Shown: in pieces, positions 44,850 through 58,500 of the stretch
Position numbering within the stretch: position 1 is the stretch's first letter
How the letters are laid out: each line of letters opens with the position of its first letter
From: Norana najaformis
Taxonomy: Eukaryota; Annelida; Clitellata; Crassiclitellata; Hormogastridae
Direction: 5' to 3'
DNA: 64,000 nucleotides
Assembly: GCA_964023275.1 (NCBI GenBank)
Contig: OZ029921.1
Location: forward strand, 10,361,306 to 10,425,305
Program-made: the position numbers and the translations under genes
Notes under the pieces: generated by a model
Seen by the model: the letters and a program-made list of their open reading frames with translations, nothing else
Database searches by the model: none
What the model was told of the DNA's origin: nothing

Positions 44850-45420
44850 CTGGCTCAGGGTGCAGCAAGAGTCAAAGCATCGAAAGAGCAAGTGAAATAT
44901 TTGTGATTCTGAAAGGTAGCATTAGACAAAAGATATGTTGTCTGGCCAATGTAATTAGTGACTGTAGTATAAGAGAGATGTTTTAGAATTTTGGATGTCT
45001 TAGTTATAGCCCTGGTAAAAAGGAGTTTAAAACATTTATAATTTTGGCAAATATGTCTCCTTGATGCCATTTAAAAGTGAGTTTCAGTAATTAAGATGAG
45101 TAGAAACTAGAGCGAAATCTAGTGAGTGAAATAACGACATTCTGAGGTACATGAGGTGTCATTCTAGGGGTGTGTTGCAGACGTTAGTGGGCAGATTTGC
45201 AAGTGGTTTGAATATGCTCTGAGAAAGACATATTGGGATCAAACATGATGTCCAAATTATGCAGTGACTCCGTGCGAGTGACAGTCAATAAGCTCAAGTG
45301 AATAGGACTGAGCCAGTCAAACTTGTGCAGCTGCTGCCCTGAGCCCCAAGACATGAATTCAGTTTCGTCTTCTGTCAACCTGATAAAATGGTAAACAGCA
45401 AGCCTCCTCAAAGGCCATTG
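44850..45420 (-). pseudogene. L2-like RT relic
   Basis: The minus frame contains 'DETEFMSWGSGQQLHKFDWL' and '..LDIMFDPNMSFSEHIQTT', decayed from the 'KTEFLL.G...QL.K' and 'NLGV.FD..LSFSDHI' boxes that follow YADD in L2-type LINEs. Further relics continue to 44850. Confidence 0.7.
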
Positions 45421-46185
45421 TGCATCAGCAATGTCAAAATTATGCAGCCAATTGTTAACTGGTCCAAACTGGCAAAAGATGTAGTAATTAACTCTATAAT
45501 TAATACAACATTTGGAATCAATTGATTGACCATTTGTTGATAATGCTAACAGTGACTTTATTCATGCTGATGATGGTTACTTGATTGAGGTGATGTAATA
45601 ATAACTGGAAAGAAAAGGGACATGGAAAAGATTCTTTGAACTAGAAAAATGAGGCCATAGACATAAAATTTGTAAGAAACCAACCGGATCTTTAAGGCAG
45701 AATTCTTCTGCACAAGAGCTGTACACTTGCAAAATAGTACGCATAATAATACTCCTTCAGTGGAAACAACCACAGCTTTCAGGAGGAAGCTAGAAAAAAC
45801 TGGCTGTTAAGGAGTACAAGTAAGAAACCAAATGGATCTTTAAAGCAGGAATTCTTAAGAATTAAGAATGTAGTGATGCTAACACAGATGAATGGTCTTC
45901 TGAACGACTTAATGTCTTGTTAAGTTATGCAGCAGAGCTTTTTGACCTGCTGCTAGCTTCATTGCTGATGTTGCAGGTTACCCATTTCATGCAGCTAAGT
46001 GTTAATTTAATAGCCAGTTGCATATCTGACTGTGGCGGAGTCTTGGCGTGAACCTATTCTGCAGAAGAGATTTACAGAATTTGAAGGTACTGTTTTGCCA
46101 TTGAATGTTAGCGACATGGTACTTTGAATAGAGATTAGAAATAGAACTGTTAGATTTTAGACTTAAAGCAAAAAGTAAAGAAAAG

Positions 46186-46434
46186 ATGATTGAGAAACCA
46201 AATGCAGAAAAGCAAGCAGAACTAAAGAAAATATCTTCAGAAAGACTTCAGCAGTCAATGACAAAGGCTGGATTCAAGAAATCAAGACATCTCATCTTGC
46301 AATGCGACAATGGAGACGAGACGACTGCAAAGGTCTGGTTAAAGGAGGAAGAGGAAGGAGCTGTTCAAGGCACTTCCACAGAGAAGGTGGAAGAGAAGTC
46401 AACTGGTCCAATGCCAGTGGATATGTTCATCTAG
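46186..46434 (+). CDS. Unrecognised small ORF with a SAP-like N-terminus (doubtful)
   Basis: 82 codons: 'KQAELKKISSERLQQSMTKA' resembles a SAP-type helix pair, followed by a Glu-rich stretch. The sequence after its stop is very rich in Lys/Glu codons in another frame (46450-46650), as if a coiled coil had been frameshifted. It could be a decayed retroelement gag start. I do not assign a function. Confidence 0.25.
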   Translation: MIEKPNAEKQAELKKISSERLQQSMTKAGFKKSRHLILQCDNGDETTAKVWLKEEEEGAVQGTSTEKVEEKSTGPMPVDMFI

Positions 46435-47084
46435 TGGATTACGATCACCATACAAGAAGAGAAAGAGAGGAAAGATAAATGCAGACAAGAAGAGGAAAAA
46501 TGTAGGTACGAAGAGAAAGACATAGAGGAGAAACACAGACAAATAGAGAAAGTGAGGGAAGAGAAATACAAAAAGAGGAGAAATGTAGACAAGAAGAGGT
46601 AGAGATGGAAGAGAAAGCAGACAAGAAGAGAAAGATGCAGAATAAAAGAAAGGGAGATGAGACCAGAACCCTAACATTCCTTCATAGACTGGTAAGCCTA
46701 ACCTCAATTTAAAACACATGTAAGTGAAATGGCAACAGTTTATTATAAACTAATTGTATTATGTAGGGAGCACAGAATATACTTACAGTCCCATTTATCA
46801 GTGCCAATAACTAATAATAAAGCAGAATAATTATACAAGCTAATCCATCCTGCAATATTTGAATAAACCTTACTTGTAGTGTAGGCAACTTGTGTTTTAT
46901 TTATTCAGACCGTTAACTGCAAGAACAAAACAGCCATTTCTACATATAAAGTTGTTACATTGCAACAAGAATATACACTTCACTGAATGGCTATTTTAGT
47001 AGGAAGTCTTCCCACAACTATGAACCTAGGACAACCAGCTTAAATTGTTTATAAGAACTGATATCGTAAATGGTAAAATCATAA

Positions 47085-47480
47085 ACTCAAAATTTCTAAA
47101 GTGCTACTCTAAAGCTAAGCGCAGGGCACCAGCTTATTCACGAGCACTGAGTCAAGTCAGATGGATCCTGGATGGTATGATTTCTTAAAAAGTCGAGACC
47201 AGTTTTGAATGGAATGCCTGAGTAGCAATACATAGAGAGGCTCGAGACAGATGATAGCGGGTGAATACGGAACGGACAAAGGAATGTTTGAATTTGTGAA
47301 ATTCATGAGGGAGATCACTCCAGAGTCAAGGTGCAGTGCGGTATATGGATCGGGTAGAGAATGTAAGATGAGCAGTTACAGAGGGACAGTCAAGAGTGAG
47401 GATAGCGGATAATGAGTAGAGCAGGGCGATTGGATGATAAACAGTTGGCAAAGATAAGTAGGTTGGGATAATTATAAGTA
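47085..47480 (-). repeat. LINE 3' fragment (family A relative)
   Basis: Blocks 'agctaagcgcagggcaccag', 'cttattcacgagcactgagt', 'gacagatgatagcgggtgaa' and 'agatgagcagttacagaggg' are shared with the copies at 35.7 and 49.8 kb. Confidence 0.75.
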
Positions 47481-48099
47481 CACTGGGAAAATGAGGAACA
47501 TGCTTTCATTAGCCTGTCTTGTTTTATACATTTTTATAAGAGGTCATAAGAACAACATGAAAGAAATAGAATATCTATAAGAAGCCTGAAGAATAATATG
47601 AAGGAAATAGAATGACTTAAAATAAGCAAATAAAATCTTAGGGCGGATGTTCAGTTACAGTTCAGCTTCATTTACCTATTCACAGACTATCCAGAGTGCT
47701 ATCAATGTAGCATGGATCTCATTCATGAATGCTATATGATATAGGCAAACAAATAAGTGCTAAAGATTTGCTTCACCAATTATATAGTGCTCAAAATGAA
47801 GTTCTAGAAAGCTTCAGTAGCTTCAAGTCAAATAACTTGTAGGCTTGCTCACTTACACTACCTGAACTGAGTGATTCTCATAAACCAAAGACATTGGATA
47901 GAGTACTCAAAGTCTATGAAATCAGACAACTTTGTTTTCCTTTCTGTCGAAGTTGCCAAGTTTTTTAGTGTTTATTGCTGGAGATCATACTTGTTATAAA
48001 TAAAAATTGTGTCTACTTAAGGCATCAAATAGAATATCAAATAAAATATCCAATAAAATATCACCTAAGATACCAAGTAAAATATAAGAGAAAGGACAA

Positions 48100-48400
48100 G
48101 ACAACAGGATATAGCAAATATCATCAGAGAGAAGACTGAAATGGATGGGACATGTGATTCATATAAACAAAGACAGAAGAGCCAATGAAGAGCTGAACTG
48201 GATTTTTCAAGGGAAATGGAGGAGGGGAAGACCAAGGAAGATCTGGCCAGAAACCATCAGAGACAACCTTGGTGTTTGGAGTTGTCTTGGGACGAAGCAG
48301 GAAGACTGGCGACCAACAGAGATGAATGGAGAAGCTGCATTGTCCGACGTGCAGACCTGCACAGGATGGACTAACTACAGTAACTAAGGCATCAAAGCCG
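48100..48400 (+). pseudogene. C-terminal fragment of a LINE RT
   Basis: 'RLKWMGHVIHI', 'NEELNWIFQGKWRRGRPRKI' and 'WPETIRDNL' match the 'RWxGHV.R' and 'GRPR..W' tail of the class seen at 3.3 and 9.5 kb. Only the last about 90 codons remain. Confidence 0.75.
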
Positions 48401-49452
48401 CAAGTTGTGGCATATGCATATGAAGACTACATTATTTTCTATGATGCAATCTAGCCTTATGCTACTACGCACTATAAGGCTAAATGCTCATCTTGCAGTA
48501 CAGATACGATGACTGTTGAAAAGACCAGCATGGAACGATCGGAAATTTTACTTGGAATCTTCAGTGAGTTCATTCAACATAGTGAGTTTTTCTGCATTTC
48601 TTCTGTTATTGCGTAAATTGTTTCATGAATTCGGGTATAAGTGCACAGCAATGTTAACCTTAGTTACAAATAACTTATAAATATCAGAAAATATGAAAAG
48701 TTTGCATGTGTGACATTGTCATTATATTCAGATGCTCTGTTCACTGTTGGAAAATGACTTTTGGTTACATATTCACAAGCTTTCATCACGTATTTTAAGA
48801 TCTCTCTGCGCCTTATGGATGATAATACATGTGATAGTCTACTATATCTCTACGTCTGATAACAGGATGCTGATGTCACTAGGGTAATTCACATTTCTAT
48901 TCAGTAATGCACTAAAGAATGTATTTCTGAAACAAATGTCACCTAATAAAATCTGTAGAGCATGGTTTTGCTGTTCTCAGTCCGTACACATAATTTGCAG
49001 GTGACAAAATAAGCGATTCATGTCTGCATGTGACCAACTGGCTGAGAATAAATTCGGGTAAATAATAATAACCTATAATACCTCATGGAAGATGTTGGGG
49101 GCTATGCCTTAAGTTTCGATTTTTGGGGCATTGTTAAGATACTTTCTTAACACAGACAACATGATGGCTGCAGGGCATCACGTAACATCATGATGGCTAC
49201 AGGGCACATTCCTGTGATGCAGTGTGCAATTTTGTACCTTGAAAGAGACAACTGTTTCGTAGACATTTGGGAAAGTCTTTACAACATACTGATCAGCTGT
49301 TGCTTCATCAAACAAAGCAATGATGCATAAACAGAAGCAAACAATTATAAAGACATTGCTGCTGGCATGACAAAACAGGAATTTACAAAGCAATTAAGGT
49401 TGGCTATTACAAAAGATTTTAAAACACACAACCTACGAAAATAGAAGTCTAC
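48401..49452. other. No gene recognised
   Basis: AT-rich; presumably the intron or 3' flank following the last visible EGF exon. Confidence 0.4.
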
Positions 49453-49587
49453 CTTGTTTTGTCTGACAAAGTGGTCCCATCCAGCCTCTCGGACATTTGC
49501 ACTGTCCTGTAACGGGGTCACACTTGGCTTCATTCTCACAGTGGCATAACTGCTCACAGTTTCTACCAAAGTATCCTTCACTGCAAC
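49453..49587 (-). CDS. EGF exon g (one repeat), acceptor GG instead of AG
   Basis: 135 nt: 'CSEGYFGRNCEQLCHCENEA', 'CDPVTGQCKCPRGWMGPLC', donor 'AAACAAG|gtagac'. By analogy with the other exons it should begin two bases before TGC, but the preceding dinucleotide is GG ('cttcgg|GTTGCAG'). The only nearby AG sites break the phase. Confidence 0.8.
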
Positions 49588-52500
49588 CCGAAGCATATGG
49601 TGAAAAATAGCTGAATGTAGCACATGACTTTCTTTCAGAAATTTGTAAGTTTCCCTGACCTTAGTTGTCTTTGGCACTGCCTTGTATTGGCTAGCTTCTC
49701 ACCTCCAGAATCGGTCTCAGCAAATGGATATTGCTACTGCTCAGTCATGACCCCTCTCTCTGCCCTACTGGTGTCTCACAGAGATCGGTCCTTAGCTCTT
49801 TTTATTTACCATCTTCATTTCACCAATCGTAATCTCGAGAATTTCTAAGCGTTAGTTTAAAGCTAAGCACAGGGCACCAGCTTATTCGTGATAGTTGGGT
49901 CAAGTCAGAGGGGTTGTCTAAAGATGCTATAGGAAGAACAAAGTCTGGTTGCCAGAAACCAGAGAGTATGGAACAGAGAAGCTGTTATGATGGGTTGAGT
50001 TTAGTTGAGAGAAATGGAAAAGCGGCAGATTGGATGCATCAGGGTAAGATTTCTCGAAAAGTTCTGACTTCAGTTACAAATGGAATGCCAGAGAAGTAAT
50101 AAATTTGAGGGTGTGAGACAGGTGATAGGTTAGATAGGTGATGGTGGGTGAATGACAGAATGGGCAGAGGAATGGAGAATTTGCAAAATTCAGGAAAGAG
50201 ATCTTTCCATAGTCAAAATTCAGTGTGGTATATGTATCAGTTAGAGAACTTAAGATGAGTAGTTACAAAGGGAAGCACACCATGTGCTACCTTACTTATT
50301 TACATCAGTGACTTGTTCTCAGCTCAATTTATGTGCAGTACTGCCAGCCTTCAAGACATTAATTCTGTTGCCCATGAATTATTTGAAATTTTGAATCAAC
50401 TGGTAAACCAGAATACAAATGTAAAGTAAAATATCTGACACCAAGTATTCCCAGAACAAGAAAGTATGAATGGCAGTCAAGAATACCGTTTGCATAAAAT
50501 ATCATTTTGCTACCTTACTTTATTTTATTGTCTGTTTTTACTATCGATTATTTGGTGAATAAAGAAATACAAATTAATTTAATCATTTGAGAACTACTTA
50601 CTCTTCTCACAGGTGGCACCTTGCCGACCGGGTAGACATTCACAGGCTCCTGTGATGACATCACACGAGATACCAACTGGACAATCACATGACTCAGAAC
50701 AGTTGATTCCAAAACTTCCAGAGGAACAAACTGCAGAGAACAACAGATGCAGCCAAACAATATTTTCTTTAATAATAATAATAATAATAATAATTAGTGA
50801 CTTCTAATGCGCTGATGTCTAATGCACATGGCATGAACCAATGGCGCACCAAAGCCACAATCAGGTCAATATCCAGAAAGAAGATATTAAACTCTGGCCA
50901 CCCATAATATCTAAAATCAGTCCTTATTCCTCAGACCTATCATTATTCAACCAGGTTGTCTGGTTATCTTTCTCGGGTTGTGCCAAAAACTAGTACTTTC
51001 TAGGTGGATGTTTCTTCAGTTGCTGTACCTAACTTCTGAAACTCTTCCTGCATCTGTTCTCCTCCTCAATCCCAATTGGGCCAATTTGGTCTCAACTCAC
51101 GATCTAATCAGTTGGCTTATCCCCCATAGGCTGCCCGTCTATTTTAGTGGACTGACTTTCTGGTTATTGACATGAATGGTTTTGATGCACAATCGGTTAA
51201 TGCCTTGTGCATCAGACACCTGCACAACAAAAGTTTATAATTAATTGGCAAACAATTCCACTGAATGACCTATACCACATTACAACCAATTGCCAATTAC
51301 ATTAGCTGCTTTGGACCTTGATAAATTAACATAACATAACAGGGTGTTAAGTGATTCAGAAGAGAATTGTAGAACCTCTACATATTAACCAGGACTGTTT
51401 AATAGCTACTCCTTCCCAGCTTCTTCTTAAATAGTGTCCACTGAGACGGTACTCTGATCCAAACTATTCCATAAGTCTACAACTCTTGCACTGAAGAATT
51501 TCTGCCCTAAAGTTCCTTTCAGTTTCTTAAATAATGTATATCTGTGACCTCAAGTAGCCTTGTGTGGTACTAATTCAAAGAGCCTCTCCCACTGCACTGC
51601 CTCCTTTCCACTGATAATCTCATAGGATTCAATTAGGTCTCCTGTGTTCCGCCTTTTCTCTAATTTTGTTTGACCACACCTTTTGAATCTTCCTTCATAG
51701 CTCAGAACCTTGTAATCCCCAATTCATTTTAGCAGCTCTCCTTTGCACATTCTATGTCATGTTTCAGATATGAATTTCATCTCTGGATACAGCATTCCAA
51801 CTGTGGCCTCACTAATTATTTGTACAACCTCAGTTTTATAATTATCCTTGTCTGTATGCAAAGAGGAGCTAATGATTATAGAAGTAAAAGTTGTTATTAT
51901 GTACACCACTCATGAGGATCTTATTTCTCCAAGGTCCTCAGCTAAAGATTTATATCGCAGTTAAGCGATATTTTGAACAGAAAACCTGGAAATTAGTAGA
52001 TTAGTTTAGAACAGGGAATAGCATAAAACTTCAAAACAAATAAGTCCATATATTTAGAAAAAAATCACGTTTTTATAAAATGAAGAGCTAATCATGATTG
52101 TAATTTGTGAGTACTTTTGCTGTGGATATTACTAATTATTAATTATTATTGTTATAGTGTTTGCACATGACTGAAGATGAAGAAGAGGGAGTCATACAAC
52201 AGTATGCATGCATTCAAATTAAACAATTAATTGCATCAACACAGTGGAGTTTGACCTGCACTCCATAGAAGTCCTCATACACAAAGCCTAGACACCAGAT
52301 GATAAAGACAAACAATCTTATCTTATCCAATAACTTCCATAGTGCCGTTATCACATGGTGTAAAGCATCAATCAATGGTCACTTCAAATGAATTCACAGT
52401 CAAAATCATAATCTGTTTGAGAGGTCAGGTTGAAATCCAATAAATCAGAAAAACCAGAAGCTAAGCTACGGCGGGCGGGTAGGCAAGCTGAAACAGACGA

Positions 52501-55500
52501 GTTTTAAGCCTAGATCTGAACAACACTAACTAAAGAATCAAGAGAATGTGCAGAACTAGGCAGTGAATTTCAAAGCCTCGGACAAGTCACCGAGAATGCC
52601 CGACAGCCAAACACTGTTATGATGTGAGGCACAACAACAGACAAAGCACCTGTTGGTCAAGAGGTACGTTTGCATGTATGAGGGGTGAGCAAGGAGCAGA
52701 GATACGTCGGCTGCTTCAAATGTGATGCCTTGTGACTTATAAGACAGATTTCAAACTGAATTCTTTGCTTGATGGGCAATCAGTGTAATGAAAGCAAAAA
52801 TGGAGTAATGTGCTCATATTTAGGAGTTTGCGCTATAGCTCTGGCCAGAGAATTTTAGACTATATTTAGTTTGTACAAAACTCTTTTAGCAATACTTATA
52901 AAAAGTGAGTTGCAGTAATCAAGTCAGCAAGAAACCAGAGCAGTTGCTATTGAAATAAAGACAGTTTGAGGCATGTAAGATCTCATTCCATGAATAACCT
53001 GTATATGAAAGTGAACTGATTTGCAGATGGTTTTCACATGGTCAGAAAAAGAGATGGTGGAATGAAAAGTTATGCCAAAACTTCATGCATGTTTGGAACG
53101 GTCAACAGTCAATCCACTTAACTGAACAGATGTCAGCCAATCAAATTTGTGGAGTTGTTGACTTATGGTTAAGAGGAGGAATTCAGTCTTAGAAGGAAAC
53201 GTCTAATCCCTGTCTAAAATGAGGTGAGGCCAGGAGAACAGAAGGGAGAGAAGGTAAGAGTATTTGGACTCATCTCAATAACTGATATAAATTTATGCCA
53301 ATGATCTGCTAGAAGAAGTACCACTGTTGACAGGATAGCAATGCATGCATCACTAACAGTGCTATCCCTGCAAAATATTTTGCCAGATGGTAGTGACAAA
53401 TAGTTAAGTAAGACAAGACCTGACTGAAGCATGAAAACAATTGGTAAACTACTGGGGGATATAACCATCACTGGCATCCCCTGAACCTAACTTTGGGGGA
53501 CATGACACCCTCAGCATGTAGAAATGAAAAGATCTTATTCTTCTGACCCAAATCACCAAGAACTTTTTCAGAAGCAATTTGAAAGAATTGGTCACCTGAT
53601 TGGCACCTGTCTCCAGTGAAGCCGGGTTTGCAAAGACATTCCCCACTTGCAGGAATGCACTTGGCACCATTTCTGCATTTGCAAACTTCAAGACAGTTGG
53701 TGCCAAAAAGACCTTCAGGACACACTACACATCACAGCAAAAACAATGAACTGTCAAAAGGTGCTACATATGGGTAAATGCTCTGAATGAATGAATATGA
53801 ATAAATAAATGAATGAATGAACTAATGAATGAATGAATGAACTAATTAATGAATGAATGAACTTAAGAATTAATGAATAAATGAATGAACTGTAGATCAG
53901 ATGAACAGCTTGCATTGAGTAATACTGAATTTTCCTAATTCAAGTCATGAAACAAATTATAGTTATTTAAAACAAAATAATTATTTATGGCAATGTTTAT
54001 CTGTTAAGATTATTGATGTTAGGCTTTGAGGCCTGGTTTGGGCCTGGAGGTCCACTTTGGCAACTTGGGCCTTGGCCTATTACATTTGGTCTCACTTTTG
54101 GCCTTCTGACTTTTGGCCTCAAGGCAAGCATTTTGAAACAGCATTTTTCTCCTGCTGTCACCAAAACCCCCAAACACCATCACATCACCCCTGTTCTCAA
54201 ATCACTGCACTGGCTTAAAATACCAGAACGAATAGAGTACAAAGTCTTATCCCTCACCTACAACACACTTCAATCCTCCCAACCCTCCTATCTTCGTCAA
54301 TTATTTACTATCCAACCACTCCGTTCAACCCGCTCCTCATCTGTCCTAACACTTCTTCGCCCTCCCGTCACCTCATCCTTAAAATTTGGAAATCGCTCGA
54401 TAGCCATAGCTGCCCCACCCCTTTGGAATAAACTCCCGCCAGAATTGCGACAGTTGTCTGGTCAATCATACGAACTCACCAACATTTCACCTCTTTCAGT
54501 TTCTGCGCAGGTCTTTCACTCAAGACTGAAAACACTTCTTTTCCAGAAATCTTATCCTGATTCTTCCTCTTCCTCTTATCTCTCTTCTCGCTTCAATTTC
54601 AAACATCGTCCACCGTAGCCGTCCGACTGTCTGAGTGCCTGACTCCTGGATCTTGACCCTTTTGCCTATCGATTTTGTTTTGACTGAGCGCCTGTGAATA
54701 AGCTGGTTCCCGCAACTTAGCTTTCGTTGAGCGCTGTAGAAATCTCGAGATTACGATTACGATTACGATTATGCTGTACATTTAATGCCCAGATACAGCA
54801 TAGTATGTTTTGTTTACTCACAATCTTATATGCACCTTGGGATGGGCTGGAATATTGGGAATATCAAAAGGACCCTATTGACAATGAGCATTCTGATCTT
54901 ACAATAAGACACTGTGCACAGGTCTCAAAGGCTCTCGGGCCAAATTTGGCCCAAGGTTTTTAGCCTGTAACACTGTGTAAATAATTTTTAGTTTCTAAAA
55001 TTTATAGTTACAGTAATTAATATTTTGATATTTCATTAAGTTTACTGGAAATTTTAGCAAGAAATCAGTTTTTTTACTTCTTTAAGTACTAAATAGCTCA
55101 ACATAAAAATTTTGTGCTAGATAAGATCAATACAGGCCTACATTTGACATATGTATTCTTCTGCTTTTAAAGCTAATTGGCAAGTGTTCATAACAGGTAT
55201 TTTGTAATATTAAATTTCTTCATCAATCGTGTTAAGCATGCCTTTGGGAATAATGCCTTTGCAAACCCGCCTCTGATTCAAGTTTTTTTTATGCCTGGCA
55301 TTTTAATATCTTAATATTCATTTATTCATTCATGCCAACAATGATGAAAAAATGTAAGCTAGTGGACGGTTAAAGTGTCGTCCTCAAGACGTGAAAAGAA
55401 AAATATTTTTTACTGAGGTCGATGGCAAGACTCTGTGTCTTATCTACAAACAAGAAGCTGCCGTGGCTAAAGAATACAATGTGCACTGACATCATGAGAC

Positions 55501-58500
55501 TGGATGCACTGGAACAAATACGACAAATTCAGCGGCAAACTCATGAAGAGAAAGTTAATCAACTGAAGTCATCTTCGCTTTGATCAAGAAAGCTAGCACG
55601 GGTTCAGTAAGAGCCAGTAACATGAAATGAATGCAGAGTCATCACATCCTTTCAAAAAAATGCCTGTTAAAAGCTTGTTAACATTGTGCCCTGAAAAGAG
55701 AAAGTTTAACTTCATCATCCAATACAGTTGCCAGTAGAATTCCAGAATTAGCAGCAAATGTGCAAACAAACATGTTAAAACTAGCTAAAAACTGTAGGGC
55801 ATTTTCAATAGCAATTGATGCAAGCCCGGATGCCACTGACACAGCACTGAAGCTATTAAGTGTTGCCTTCAGAAGACCACCACCCCAACTCATTGTGAGC
55901 ACATTGCAGGAGCACCCTCGGCATTTTGATTCTTGATCAAGAAAGCTAGCACGGGTTCAGTAAGAGCCAGTAACATGAAACGAATGCAGAGTCATCACAT
56001 CCTTTCAAAAAAGAATGCCTGTTAAAAGCTTGTGCAACCTTTTGCCCTGAAAAGAGAAAGTTTAAGTTCATCATCAAGTTTAGCCATCGGCCTTTTCACG
56101 TCTTGAAGCTCTGTGTGCCAAGAGTTTAGAACTCAAAAAAGTTATGGATATTATCATAAAAACTGTTAATTTTATTCGTGCTCATTGGCAGTGTTCAAGG
56201 AGTTGATAGCCACTTAAGCATTATGGAAGCATTACTGGATTTGATCCCAGTAAATAGCACGACTATAGGTAGAAATATTTTTAGTAAGTCTGAGGACTGA
56301 TTGAAAGGGCTGAATTACCCTGGGATAGACTAGTGTCTTTGGATGCCGAGGGTGCTCCTGCAATGTGCTCACAATGAGTTGGGGTGGTGGTCTTCTGAAA
56401 GCAACACTTAATAGCTTCAGTTTGCTAACAAGTAATTACCAAAGCATTCACTACAGTTTAGTTAATTTACATCAAGAAGCTCTGTGTGCCAAGAGTTTAG
56501 AACTCAAAAAAGTTATGGATATTGTCATAAAAACTGTTAATTTTATTCGTGCTCATTGGCTTAATCACAGGCAATTCACATCTTTTCTGGAAACTTTGGG
56601 CTTGTTGTGCGCTTGTTTAAAACAGGTTTTTAAGCCTCATGGAAGAGTCTGATGCTTTTATGAAATTAAAGAACAAGGATTTTTATAAACTCTCCAATCC
56701 TGTACTTAGGAGAGTACTTGCCTTACTGACAGATATAAGTGAACACTTGAAGATGCTTAACTTGAATTTATAGAAGGAAAAGCAGATAGTTACACAAATG
56801 TATAATAAGTTTGAGCTTTTACAGTTAAACTGAGCTTATGGGAAAAAACATTTCTCAAAATTTTGCTTATCTTGAACATATTCTACCTCTGCAGAAAGTA
56901 GAACCTCAATCTCAAAAGGAATATACAAGACATCTTGCTGAACTGCAAAATCATTCTGACTAAAGGTTTCAGGATTTTAAGTCAAGTGCACCTCACCTCC
57001 CTCTGTTTTCTGCACCATTTGCTGTCGAAACAGAAACCACTTCTGAGGACATTCAAATGAATTTAACTGGCCTTCACTGAGACAGCATTTGAAACAGAAA
57101 TACACTGAGGCTGGAATGCCTGAATTTTACACAGTTTTTCCTCTCCAAAGGTTTTTGAATTTCCACTTTGTTTTTACCAAGATTATGACAATGTTTGGAA
57201 GTACTTATGCATAGGAACAATTCTTTTCAGTCATGAAGTAGTTTAACAAATTGTCATCCAAGAACAGACGGACTGATGAACACTTTCAAGCGATACTCAG
57301 ATTGGCTTCACCCCATCAGATAAAGCCTGATGTTGATGCTCTGGTTCTGGCAAAATGTTGCCAGACTATTGGCAAAACCAAACCAAAATGCTACAAGCTT
57401 TCCATAAGGACTTAAATGGAAAGATTAGATTTCCTGTTGCAAAATAATTCTATTATTACAAGATTAATTTCTGTGAATAATTCATTTTTCTCCCTTATTT
57501 TCAGCTTAATTCATTTTTTTACATTTTATTATCAGACCTTTGAACCAGTGTTTAAGCCGTTGTTTGGCCCTCAGGTCCATTAGAGTTTGAGACCCACATG
57601 TACTGTACATCCTTGCATAAATACATACATACATACATATATACATCATACATGCATACATCATACATATGTACATGCATACATACATACATACATACAT
57701 ACACACACCTTACATATGTATATGCATACATATATACATACATACACACACATATATACATACATACATACACACACCTTACATATGTATATGCATACAT
57801 ATATACATACATACACACACATATATACATACATACATACACACACCTTACATATGTATATGCATACATACATACACACAATATACATATGTACATGCAC
57901 ACATACATACATACATATATATGTCATACATACATACATACATACATCATACATATGTACATGCATAAATACATACATACAAAATACGTACATGTTAATG
58001 CATTATCAGATCAAAGACTATGTCCAATACATTATTGGCTTTCGTTGGGCGCTGCAGAAATCTTGGGATTACGATTACAATTACACTGAGAAAGTAGATT
58101 CAAATGACTGCAGTTTTAAATGATGTAACAATATTCACTGAATAGTGATTAGAAAAGCTGACAGACAGAGCAAAAAATCAGAAACAAAACCTTTGTTCAT
58201 TGGAAGTCAATAAGGGTTTGATAAAGGAAGAAGTACGCTGAGACGGTTCAGCTATGTAGGACTGAAAATTTACTGGTAATTTTAAATGTAGGAAAAGGCA
58301 ACAACCTTGGTCACACAGCTGTCCATACCATCCAGGAGCGCATTCACAGCAACCAGTTCTTTTGTCACACGAGGCATTGTTCCTGCAGTTGCATGTGTGG
58401 ATGCAGTTGGGGCCATAGCGACCTGACTCACATTCTCTTTCACACAGCAATCCAGCCCAACCTAGCGGACAGAGGCAGACTCCAGAGACTGGATCACACC

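Noticed and set aside
57506..58123. Cys/Tyr/Met/His-rich ORFs
   Set aside because: Translation of the (ACAT)n/(ACAC)n microsatellite.
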